Assembly: GCA_963691655.1 (NCBI GenBank)
Contig: OY829326.1
Location: 71,603,235 to 71,667,234 of the forward strand
Direction of reading: 5' to 3'
Length of the DNA: 64,000 bases
Source of the DNA: Toxonevra muliebris
Taxonomy: Eukaryota > Arthropoda > Insecta > Diptera > Pallopteridae
Shown: in pieces, positions 33,412 through 44,442 of the stretch
Position numbering within the stretch: the stretch's first letter is position 1
Layout of the letters: every line of letters begins with the position of its first letter
Position numbers and translations under genes: made by a program
Notes under the pieces: model-generated
The model's input: only the letters and a program-made list of their open reading frames with translations
Told to the model about the DNA's origin: nothing
The model's database searches: none

Positions 33412-35403
33412 GTTTGGTTACTAAAAAACCACCACTTACGTTAATAAATAAGTACACCGATTGGGAATATTTTAAGAAAATTCTATCTGACGTTGATCAT
33501 CACGCAGAAATAAACTGTAATGCCGAGTTAGACGACGAAATAGTGAACTTGTCAAAAATTATACAATACGCAGCCTGGAGCAGTACACCAGTCAAAAGAA
33601 ATGTTACAGCAGGACACAAGTTCTCAAAAGAAATAAAAGAAATGGTCGCTGAAAAACGCAGAATACGTCGAAGGTGGCAACAAACAAGATCTCCATCTGA
33701 CAAGAGATACCTAAACAAAATATCGAAAGAGCTTACTAGTAAGATAAAGTTATTTAAAAATAACTCTCTTAGCAACCACCTAAGGGGACTATCAAATGAA
33801 CGTAGCACTGAATACTCGCTCTGGAAGTGTACAACAAAATTTTTCACAACCTACAGTACAGTACCCACCAATCAAAAAAGCCGACAATACATGGGCCAAA
33901 AGTAATAGAGAGAAAGCTAATACTTTTTCGGTGTACCTTGAAAGTATCTTCGAGCCATATAACACATCAGGTGCTGCCGAAATGGAACCACTTAATCATG
34001 ATATTGACATCGAAATCCCTCCAGTAACGGACGCTGAACTAACTACTGAAATAAAGCATTTAAAATCAAAAAAGTCACCTGGGTATGATCTCATCACCAG
34101 CGAAATATTAAAACAGCTCCCACAAAATGTTATAACCAAGTTAACAGCTATTATGAATGCCAGTTTCAAATTGGAACATGTATCCATCTACTGGAAAACT
34201 GCTGAAGTAGTCATGTTTAACAAGCCAGGGAAGCCAGCGCATGATGTAACATCATATCGGCCTATATCTCTGCTGCCTATAGTTTCAAAACTTATGGAAA
34301 AGATACTTGCTAATCGTATCAACCTCGTAATAGAGCAGCGAAAAATAATACCTGCGCACCAATTTGGTTTCCGGAAGAAACATTCAACCATTGATCAAGT
34401 TCACAGAATAACTCGAGTTATCGAAAATGCCTTTGAAGAAAAAAAGGTTTGTTCCGCTGTCTTTCTTGACGTGTCCAAAGCCTTCGATAAAGTATGCCAT
34501 GATGGTCTACTCAATAAAATTAACGCGCTACTACCAATTCAATATTATAACATACTAAAATCATACTTATCAGATCGCTTCTTTCGAATCAAACAGGAGG
34601 ACACATACTCTGACCTCAAGGAGATAAAAACTGGAGTCCCCCAGGGTAGCGTGCTGGGACCCATCCTCTACCTTCTCTTCACATGTGACTTACCTAATGA
34701 CGAAAACTGTATCACGGCGACGTTTGCAGACGACACTGCTATCCTGTCGGTTGGAAAAACACAGGCTGAGTCTATCGCGAAATTACAACATCATTTAAAC
34801 AACATCTTTGAGTGGACATCCACGTGGCGCGTGAAACTAAATGAATCAAAATCGGTCCATATAGACTTCACATATAACAAAATAAGATATCTCCCGCTAT
34901 ACATAAATGGCGTGCAAATCCCGTACCATAATACCGCTAAGTACTTAGGTATGACCCTGGATTCTAAGCTTAGATGGAACGCTCACGTCAAAAAGAAAAA
35001 AGAAGAACTAGAAATAAGATTCCGAAACATGTATTGGCTCATGGGTAATCGATCTGCTTTATCCACATTCAACAAAATACTATTATACAAGCAGTTGCTT
35101 AAACCAATATGGACCTATGGGATCCAGCTATGGGGCTGTTCAAGCTCCAGTAATATAATACAGATTCAGAGATTTCAAAACAAAGTACTAAGATGTACCG
35201 TTAATGCGCCTTGGTACGTCCGGAGCAGCGATCTCGAACGCGATCTTGGTATTGAGTCGGTTGTCGCCTCAATACAAAAAAATACCAAATCTCACATGGA
35301 AAGACTGTATCACCATGTAAACAGTGAAGCCGCAATCCTAGTTGACCCCAGCGAATGGAAAGAAAGGCTTAAACGTAAAAAACCGCACCAACTCGTGCAG
35401 TAG
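33412..35403 (+). pseudogene. Jockey-type ORF2 (reverse transcriptase), truncated, one frameshift
   Basis: The frame is open from the insertion boundary to about 33840 (basic linker such as AEKRRIRRRWQQ). It then shifts by one base near 33835-33850 and stays open to TAG at 35401. RT blocks are in order: RPISLLPIVSKLMEKIL (about 34255), QFGFRKKHST (34360), VFLDVSKAFDKV (34458), GVPQGSVLGPILYLLF (34630), the catalytic FADDTA (34723), VKLNESKS (34830) and KYLGMTLDSKLRW (34945). The FADD variant is common in Jockey elements. Apart from the missing 5' end and one frameshift, the catalytic domain is complete. It would reverse transcribe its own mRNA at a nicked target. Confidence 0.93.
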
Positions 35404-35534
35404 CCAACCTCTCTGCAGGCATTATGTAGAGCATCTTATAGTTTAATTGTGTTATACAAAACCCAAAACAAATTGTTCGTTAGTTTATTCAATGTTAACT
35501 AGTTACAATGTGAAATAAATAAAAAAAAAAAAAA
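33412..35534 (+). mobile_element. Jockey-type LINE, 5'-truncated
   Basis: This 2,123-bp non-LTR retrotransposon lies between perfect 13-bp direct repeats ATTTGTTAATCAA (33399-33411 and 35535-35547). It ends in an AATAAA signal (about 35514) and a poly(A) tail of about 14-15 A. The endonuclease part is absent and the sequence begins in the linker before the reverse transcriptase, so the copy is 5'-truncated, the usual product of target-primed reverse transcription. There is no RNase H domain, which fits the Jockey clade. Good preservation and a perfect duplication indicate a fairly young insertion. Confidence 0.94.
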
Positions 35535-35547
35535 ATTTGTTAATCAA

Positions 35548-35798
35548 TACCAAAACAATAAATAAAGTGTTACAAAATGTTTTTAGAGAAATTGTACATC
35601 AGGAGCAGTACAGCCATAGGTACTCCGATCGAAGTTTTCGTACTCCGCTCAAATCTCGATCCTCCCCAATCGGAAAAAATCCTCTTATTTCATATTCTTA
35701 AGTTTTTGGGTTGAATTCTTGAAATCAATAGTAGAAAAACAGAGTAAAAGTAAGTTTGCATATTTAATAAATATCAACAAATTAGTAATGAATATATA
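35548..35798. other. AT-rich spacer
   Basis: No gene seen. Confidence 0.3.
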
Positions 35799-35800
35799 TA

Positions 35801-36084
35801 CAGTTGCGAGCATTAAAATAGTAGTTGGTAGTTGCAAAGTGAAGTTTTCTTTATATTTTTCACCCTATATGATATTGGTGTCGACCACTCCTAAATTATG
35901 TTCCTTAATATGTAATAACCCAGTTACACCCTGTTATTAGATTTGGAACTAGAAGAGTTTTGGTGTGAAATTTTTCATTTAAAGAATGCTTTAAAAGAAA
36001 AAATGCTTTCAAATCTGGAAAAATTTATTAGGGCTATTTCAAGTTTAAGGTAGACAAGTTTGTTGTAGTTTTTTAATCACACTG
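35801..36084. mobile_element. possible Tc1-like MITE remnant
   Basis: The left end CAGTTGCGAGCATTAAAATA follows TA. The right end read inward, CAGTGTGATTAAAAAACTAC, precedes TA. The ends align only loosely, so this is a weak call for a 284-bp non-autonomous Tc1/mariner-type relic. Confidence 0.35.
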
Positions 36085-36087
36085 TAC

Positions 36088-36379
36088 AAGCTCAAGAGTT
36101 TTGAAAGTGGATCTTATATAATTCGAGTACGCTGAACATGATGGCGTTTTCAGTATTTCTTCTATATCGTTTAATTTTTTTATAATGTGTTGAAAAAAAA
36201 ACGTCCATAAAAAAATTGTTTGTAGATTTTTAAACAAAATAAAAATCTACAAGCAATATTTTTTTTGTACGATTTTTTTTTTCAACCCGTTATAAAATAA
36301 TTAGACGATACAGCGAAAAACGCCATCATGCTCAGCGTACTCGGATTATATGAGATCAACTTTCAAAACTCTTGAGCTT
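36088..36379. repeat. near-perfect 290-bp inverted repeat (hairpin)
   Basis: AAGCTCAAGAGTTTTGAAAG at the left pairs with the complementary sequence ending at 36379, and pairing continues through GTACGCTGA, GATGGCGTTTT and TAGATTTTTA to a loop near 36235. The arms are about 140 bp each. A transcript from either strand would fold into a long hairpin. Confidence 0.85.
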
Positions 36380-36879
36380 TTTTTTTTTGGTAAATTCCGT
36401 TGTGCAGTGTTATTATTGCTTTTTTTTTATTATTATTTACTAATATTTATTACTAAAAATATTTTTATTATTATTTACTGATACTACCGTTTGTTTCCAA
36501 AGAAGAAATATTTAGTTTTTATATGAATTTGTTTTATTTTCACAAATTTTGTAGCTTTAAGTATGACTGAAGGTGTAACAAAAAAGCTGTGAATAAAAAA
36601 TTGTATTTTTTTTCTAATAAAATTTCTATACATTAGTGCAACTGTTTGCAATTACCTAAGAAATACTTATTTGAAAACTTGTAAGACATTTTGAAAAATT
36701 CCTCCTCTGTAAAGCAAAATCCTCCTCTTGAAAGGAAAAATTCCTCCCCTTAAAATTTTCAAAACGACAGCACTGATCAGGAGTAGAAAAATCTTTCTCG
36801 AAAGATGATTTCATATTTTTTATGAAAACTTATGAGTTATGACTATACTGGCGAAAAATATTTAATTTATGATCGTTGC

Positions 36880-37450
36880 TCCTGAGCTAAAAGACTTACC
36901 GTATTTGAGAAGATAAGTTAAAGCATCCTAGTGATCTTCAGCTGGTTTTGATTAACATTTTGCTCTACCTTCATATATAGAATATTTTGCATGTGATGAA
37001 ATATTGTATATAAAATTATGGTTTGGTCTGTAAAAACTAAGAAAAGTTACATAAAAGTTGTTCGCTTCTAGTTTTACTTAAAGAAGTCGTTATAGCATCC
37101 TTAAGAATACCGCTTCATTCATCTTTTTTTTATATGAGATAGGTTTTTACTATTAATTATAGTAAATATCATACATAATAAATGATAAATGTATGAAATC
37201 AGTTTATACTGTAAAACTAAAAATTAAATGAATTATAATTAATATTTCGTATGGGTGTATCAAAATCTAAATATATTTAAAGGTAGTAGTTTTAAAATGC
37301 TTTACTTGTGATAAGTTTTGAAATACATCATAATAATTTTTAAAATACATTTTCATATATCCTTTTTTGAACATTTGACTTTTTATGAATTATTTTACTA
37401 CTTTTTATAAAGGAATATTTTTTTGTCTGTAAGCTCTAAGGAATTGGCTA
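36880..37450. repeat. degenerate ~130-bp repeat family, block 1
   Basis: Contains units marked by CATCCTTAAG..CATTCATCTTTTTT (37095) and CATTTTCATATATCCTTTTT (37343), about 257 bp apart. Related blocks are at about 41065, 43020, 44386, 46620-47730 and 49600-50420. Confidence 0.5.
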
Positions 37451-40140
37451 TCCATTCAGCCTAACTCAGTTTGATGGCTGGAACAATGGAAAGTTATTTT
37501 TGTTTAGAGTGTAATACTGTACTGGTGTTACGAAAACAACAGATTCTCGCGATGTTCCGTTCATTTGTGTAAAGAAAAACAGCTCGTAAATAGAACACGG
37601 GCATATGCAAAATGTGTGGACTTGATTTAAATTTGGTTCTTCATATCAACAAATCCAAAAAGGAGCAATGTGTCACTCACACAATGAGAACGACGCTTGG
37701 CACATCCATTAACAATAGGAAAACAAACAACATTAGCATTAAAAATTTGTTATTTCCAGCGATATACATACAATGACAACTAATCTATACAACTATATTA
37801 CAAAGTAACACTGCAAATATATAACAGAAATGTCAAACGCCATTATTTTATTGCAATTTGGTTATTACAGCGCGAATTTCCATGGCGTTAATGCACACGG
37901 GAAATACATAAAAATGAATGACCAAAATAAAAACATAAATAAATAAATAAATGTCACTGAATACGAATATGTGAGAGTATGCAAACTGCAGGCCTATGTA
38001 GTATTTAACATTAGGTGTTGAACTGTCAAAATGAGCAGTCAAAATGGGCCATAAAACGACAGCGCACATGGTTGTAATGAAAATTTGCAAATTTGAAATG
38101 AATGAATCCCAAAGCACACATATAGGCGCATTAACTACATATAAAGAAGTATGGTAATGTATACATATGAGTAACTGTAATTGTAATTGACAAACGTCAA
38201 ACATGAGGATAAACTGTCAAAGTGTGTGTGGCAAAAAAAAAAAATAAAAATTATGCCAGTGTCCTGCTGTGAGTCAATGAACGAACGAACATTTGATGCT
38301 ATGTGAAACATTTTGAGAGCAAATTTGAAGCTGTGCAAAAATTACTTCGTTTACTATAAGCGCGCATAACTATAAAATAAACAAACTTCCGGTGAGGATG
38401 AATGCCAACTGAAAAAAAAAAAACAGAAAAAGCAAATGCTATGAATGCATTAAAAGGATATGCGATGGTAATGCAATGTACCCGAACTGATGATAAACAT
38501 TGATGGGTAGTCAGTGGTAAAGGCATTGGTGGCGCTCATGATGACGAATACAACGATGATGTTGATGATGATGATTTTTGATGAGTTTGACATACGCTCA
38601 CATTGATTGTGCGCCATAAATAAAGAATTTATGATGACAGCAATGGTTGAACTGAGCTTAACAGCAACAAAACTGACGAAATCTCCCCAGGAATCCCAGC
38701 GCTTAATTCAAACATACAAATCCAAGTATTAAAAAAAACTAATAAAATATGTTTATAATAATATTTTTATTTATTTTTGCGCACACACGCAAAAATTAAT
38801 GAACCACGGAGGCACATGCAAAATATACATATTACATATATGATGAATAAAAAGGAAAAGGACAAAAGAGTAAGGATATGGTGATGTGATGATGCGAATT
38901 TAAAAATTGCTCATACGCAAAAATTATAATTTTCACAACAATAACACACAACACAAACAAAACAATAAAGTGAAAGAAAAGGTACAAAAAAGAAATGGAA
39001 AAAGAAGTTAACTTATATTTTATGAGTGAGCGTGTGAGTGCGTTAAGGATAATGCAAAAAATGCATAAAAATTAATGTTTGCATTTTTGTCATATGCAAT
39101 AAGCTATGTAGCTGTCATAAATATGTCAGTTGACACAATGATGTCTGATGTTTGTGCAATTGTGCATCTAAGTAAGCGAATGTGAATTGCAAATGTGAAT
39201 GCAACAATTTGTGGTTTTGTTGATGAGAAAACGAAGAATAAGAAGATAAGAAGACATTTCTTGCTTTTTGATTGCGATACATTTACACAAAAGTGTTAAT
39301 GAAGAAAATGCATTTTTGTGTAAGAATAAAGCATTAAATAAGTGCGAAGACGAAGTAGCTAGTTTTATATTATTCTCCTTTGTTGTTTTGTGAAGAAAGG
39401 AAATGAGGGTAGTTTACTTAAGACAGAAAGAAATATTCTTTCTATTTTGATTACTTTGAATGAAGCATGACGAATTCTTTCCATACACATTTGTATCATA
39501 AAAATGAATGAATGAAAGAAAACTTTATGTTTGTGTTAATTGGCAAGTATTGTAGTTATTAATTTAGAAAATGCATAAAAGTATTGTGTTCTGATACTAA
39601 AGAATATTTTTTTATGACAAGATATTAAAGAAATGTTATGCTATATGCATAGTAATAAAGTAACGCATCATGTACTTTTTCTAATGTGTACAGTCTAAAT
39701 TAACGTTAAAACTTTGCTGTGGTATAAATTTCTTTAGTAAACAAAAATTATTAAGTAAGTTGAGGTTGAAATGCTGAAAATATTCATTATAGAAACTGTT
39801 TATGCATTTATATGCAAACTTGTAAATTATAACTAAAATTTTCTTTGACCCTATTTACCCTAATTGCAAGGAACATTGTTTTTAGTCATGTCCTTCATTG
39901 TATGGAGATTTTTTCCCCCAAAGTTTATTTGGTTCCGGTTGCATAAACGTGTTATGAGATCACAAAAACAATCTCAAAAATGTTCAGGTCGATCGGACAA
40001 TTTTAAGGCCTGCCACAACAGGGTTGAAATTATTTAATATTTTTAAAATACCAAATTATGTATAACTATATACTTTTATTTGATTTCATATTAAAAGTAC
40101 AAAACTAATTGAAATTACGTAATTGGATGAGTATATTAAT
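37451..40140. other. intron-like spacer
   Basis: No gene called. It holds (AAAT)n near 37930-37950, GAT triplets at 38553-38573 and many TGCAT/ATGCA words. Long, featureless and typical of fly intronic or intergenic DNA. Confidence 0.35.
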
Positions 40141-40154
40141 TCGGAACTTATTTA

Positions 40155-40458
40155 GTTTGAGTTATGTTGGACTGGCTGTTAAGAGACACACTCAGGCTTG
40201 AACGGCCCATTGTGATACCACATAGTTGGACCTACAGTTAAACGCCGATTCCGAACGGCAGTGTGGCAATTTTTTATCGGCTTGGCGGTTTAGTCATTAC
40301 CAACCAAGGTGCGTACTTGCACTATTTTATAATTCTCATATACTTCATATTGATAATGAATATAAGAAAGTTATGAAAGTTAACCACCTGACGAAGGCGG
40401 GAATCGAACGTCCCAGATGAAAGTCTAGTGCACCACCCACTAGACTATCGAGGCCGTC
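40155..40458 (-). mobile_element. tRNA-derived SINE, family A, copy 2
   Basis: A 304-bp copy nearly identical to 6201-6504, flanked by a perfect 14-bp direct repeat TCGGAACTTATTTA (40141-40154 and 40459-40472). It has lost a few bases beside the B box relative to copy 1 (GAATCGAACGTCCC instead of GAATCGAACCCGAACCTCCC). The TTAGG-like tail has decayed to TTTGAGTTATG. The hairpin retains a G-U-compatible change. Confidence 0.92.
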
Positions 40459-40583
40459 TCGGAACTTATTTATAAGTATTTTTTTCTTAATTTAATAATT
40501 TAGATTTTTGCACGACGGAAAACGCTTAGAATAGTCTTTCACTACTTGCCTTTCTTTTTTGTTGTATGTTAATTTGTTGTTGT

Positions 40584-41060
40584 CAAGGCCGTATTTAGGG
40601 GGGAGGTTCTGACCCCCCCGAAATGTGGAAACTTTCTTCTATTTTTTTATATTAATTGCCAGTGGATGAAAAAGAAGTAAAAATAAAATCTTTTGAACAG
40701 TTTTTAAATACTTTTTACTCCATCGGTTTCTAAAAAGTCAAATATAAAAAAATAAACTTAAAATCTTAGTTACACTATGCGACCAGATCTGATTTGTTTT
40801 CTTTGACATGTGGTTTGACTTTGGAGACAAAAAGAGAAGGTGATGCGGAGCAATTCTGCATTTATAGTTTTTCTAGGTCAGAAACTGTTTTTAATTTACA
40901 GTTTCGGGTTTAGGGCTCATTTGGAAGGGCAAAAAAAAACGATATACGAACGAGAAAAAAAAAACACTCCAGCCCGCGTTTTGGCATTTTGATTCATATG
41001 GAGAATTTATATTTTTTTATTTCCCCCCCAAAAAAAATGTTTCCTGTACCCGTCACTGCT
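40584..41060 (-). mobile_element. hAT-like MITE with G-runs, copy 4 (rearranged)
   Basis: It starts CAAGGCCGTATTTAG at 40584 and follows the family in reverse orientation to about 40935, then departs. Near 41020-41055 a C-run and GTTTCCTGTACCCGTCACTG look like a mutated or different terminus. No matching 8-bp repeats were found. Confidence 0.7.
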
Positions 41061-41064
41061 TTTA

Positions 41065-41220
41065 CTAACATGTTTCACGGCTGTAATAAAATAAAAATAT
41101 TCGTAAAGGTTATGCTTTTTTGTAAGCTATTAAGCAAAAGCCATGAGAAAGTTAAAATATAATTTCTGAAGATACCTTCCCATATATCCTTTTGTTGCAT
41201 ATATCACAAAAAAACTAAAA
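41065..41220. repeat. degenerate ~130-bp repeat family, block 2
   Basis: The order GGCTGTAATAAAATAAAAAT, AAAGGTTATGC, then CCTTCCCATATATCCTTTTG matches units near 47540-47660 and 50205-50330. Confidence 0.5.
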
Positions 41221-43158
41221 TAACAAAATATTACATAAGTTTCCGTTTTTTATGATATTAAAAAAAAGGAAACATTGTGCATATTGTGCGCATCAATAAA
41301 ACTTGAATAGAGTAACTAATAAAAATCACTGATTTTATGTTTTTTTATGATAAAATGAAATTATGCCAAAACGGAAATCGCTGGCAATAATCAAAGGAAA
41401 TAAAATCGAAATTACTTTAGATAGCAGAAGAAGAAAATCTGAAAGAAAACTACATCAAGTACTTTCTTAATACAATAGTTGTATATAGTAGTAAAAAAAC
41501 GTAGCAAAAGAAGTCAAGGGGGCGTTGAAATGTCAAACTTATGCCGCAGCTGCTACGCTGAGTGACAGATTGAGACTGACTTACACTTACGTATTCATGT
41601 GTATATACAAAGCAATCACCGGAAAACGTGTCTGATAATAATAATTCTTATTTCCCAAGCAATTTCATGTTTATTTTCGCAAATAATTTTATTATTTTTA
41701 TGATTTTCCTTCTCCTTCTTCCTCATCTATTCCTTTCATTTGAGATTTATTGTACGCCAAAAACTTTGTATTATTTTTTGCATTATTATTAATCTTAAAA
41801 AAAAAAATAATAAAAAAGGAAATGACGCCATATACTATATGTATGGTAAAAAAATTCTATGTTTATAGTCGCGTTAATATTAATAATACACAGAGTTACA
41901 TTGTTGTTGTTCATGTACATATTTACTACAGTAGTAGTATTCATGTGTATTCATATGATGAAGCAAAAAAATCATAAAAAAATATAAAGGATCAACATAT
42001 TTGCTTCTCATCTCCATTGCAGTGAAGAAAGAAGGCGTCACTGCATAAATGTCACTTTGCTTTGACATTTTTCGTTAGCGCTGCTGCCGCTACCGCTGCA
42101 CACTATGAAAAGAAGGTGTGTCTATGAATAGTTTTAATGGGTTATTATTGTTATTGTTTCGAAGCAGAAGTAAAACAAAAAAAATGAATAAATGCATTGG
42201 TACCAAGACCGAAAGGATAATGGGAAGTAAGGTAGAAAAAAAATGAAAGAATACACATAATACAAAAAACTAACAATCATAAAAAAGAAAAATGCAATTT
42301 TCCTCATGATGTAAATGTACTTAAATTTCGCTCATTTTTCTTCACGTTCCTTTTTTTACTTGTGTTTTTTGTTTCTGCTTCACCATAAAAAATGGCAACG
42401 CCAATGTTGTGACACTGCATTGTCTGCGTGTGAAATTATGATAAATGTGTGTTTGTGTGCATGCAACAGTAGCAGTAAGTAGCAGCACATTGCAGCAATA
42501 TCTCTTATATTTACAAGCGTGCAACAAGGATCCGCTCACTCGCTCGCTTGCAAGCACGAAATATGTATGCACTCGTAAAAAAAGTGTCATTGCATTGTAT
42601 CACTGTCAGTAGCAGAAAAATGGAAAATAGAAAAAGAAGCAAAGGAAAAGGGGCAGGATTTTGATTGCATTTTCTTTTAATTAAATTAGCTTTTATAGCT
42701 TTTTGCGTCATCATAAAAAATGACAACCGTGTGGAAGAAGATTTTTAATAGTCTCCCAGCGATGAGTTTTGGTAAAAAAGGAAATTTAAATTTTATAATT
42801 CAAGTAATAAAATACGTAAGAATTTTCTTAAAAAAACGTTATGAATTGTCAGTATGGTTAAGGTAAACTACATACATAAATGTTAATATATATTTTCTAT
42901 TTGTTCTTTTTTACTAAGGCTTTAGAATAAAGGATTACGAATGTGCAAGCCCTGAGTTTTTTTAAATACACACCTTTGGTTGCTCTTGGTGCATAGGAAA
43001 CGATCTCGTTTAACTATAATTTGTTTCAAAGTTCTCTATGAGAAATTATGATGTATGAATAACATTTATGAACACTTGAAAGTATGCACATAAAATCTAT
43101 TACAAAAGTCGTAATTTTATACAAATCATAATTTTTTTCAAAAAAATTTGTGTATATA
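41221..43158. other. intron-like spacer
   Basis: No gene called. GCT/GCAGCA-rich short stretches lie near 42070-42100 and 42460-42500. The last ~150 bp resemble the ~130-bp repeat family, into which mariner copy B is inserted. Confidence 0.35.
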
Positions 43159-43160
43159 TA

Positions 43161-44385
43161 TTGGGAGTATGAATGTATAAACTCGTATTTTTTTCGTAAT
43201 TTGGACATTTATTGTGAAAAAGTGATTATAAATTTATTCTTTAAAGTATTGTCCATCGTTAGCCACAACCTTTTCCCATCTTTCTGGTAGCATACGGATT
43301 CCGCGTCGAAAGAACTCCTCATCTTTTGAGGCTATCCACGAATCGACCCATTTTTTGAGTTCTTCGAAAGAACGGAAGTGCTGTTCAGCCAGGCCATCTG
43401 TCATCGATCGGAACAAGTGGTAATCAGAAGGAGCAATGTCTGGAGAATACGGCGGGTGGGGTAGCACTTCCCATTTCAGCGTATCCAAGTATGTTTTTAC
43501 TTGCCTTGCAACATGCGGCCGAGCATTGTCGTGCTGAAGAATAACTTCGTCGTGTCTATTCTCATATTCTGGCCTCTTATCCTTTAATGTTCGGCTCAAA
43601 CGCATCAATTGTATTCGGTAGCGGTCGCCAGTGATCGTTTCATTTGGTTTCAACACCTCATTATACACGACACCTTTCATATCCCACCAAATACACAGCA
43701 TGAGCTAGGATCCATAGATGTTCGGTTTTGCCGTTGATGTTGATGCATGTTCGGGCGGTTCCCATGATTTTTTACGCTTTGGGTTATCGTAACGTATCCA
43801 CTTTTCATCGGCAGTCACAATACGATGCCGAAAACCATTTCTTTTCTGTCGTTCAATCAGCAGTTCACATGTGAAAAATCGTCGTTCGACGTCTCTCGGC
43901 TTCAACTCTTTTGAATCATTCCCAATGCTTTTAATCGTTTAGAAAGGGTTGATTGATCAGCTCCTAAAGATTAAGCAAGTTCTTGTTGCGTTTGACACGA
44001 ATCTTCTTCGAGTAATGCCTTCAATTCTTCATCTACGAACTTTTTCGGGCCACCTGAACGTTCCCTGTCTTCAACCACACCTGACACATTCTAACGTCTA
44101 TAGCACAGTCAGGATAAGCTTCAGTGTGTAAACGATGTTGTGTTTTTCTTTAAATGGAAGAAGCAAATTAAAACTTCCCGCAAATGTTGTTTTGTTGGCA
44201 CGAAATTCGACATTTTCAGCTATAGTAAAACACTTTTGTAAAATTATGAAAATTATTTGACAGATCAATTCTTATAGTATTTTTGGCGCTCTTCAAGATA
44301 GAATAGCTGTCAATGTCAAAAAAATGGCGCGTATGATAGATATGAAGTAAGTCACAATTACGAGTTTATACATTCATACTCCCAA
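43161..44385 (-). mobile_element. mariner transposon, copy B (inactive)
   Basis: This 1,225-bp minus-strand copy has 27-bp terminal repeats identical at both ends (TTGGGAGTATGAATGTATAA and seven more bases) and TA duplications at 43159-43160 and 44386-44387. It is better preserved than copy A in the catalytic region. Confidence 0.94.
43234..44213 (-). pseudogene. mariner transposase pseudogene (copy B)
   Basis: The reading starts at ATG 44213. A deletion near 44075 removes part of the helix-turn-helix domain, at about the same place as in copy A but with different endpoints. A 22-bp deletion near 43905 shifts frame, and TAG replaces a lysine codon near 43703. The remaining frame holds all three catalytic aspartates: ADEKW (about 43800), HDNARPH and APSDYHLF with 34-residue spacing. 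The last 155 residues (43234-43701) are open. Not functional, but only a few lesions from complete. Confidence 0.93.
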
Positions 44386-44442
44386 TACATTTTGATACAC
44401 TTGTCCATATATCCTTTTTTAAAATATTTTTTTTCTTATTTA

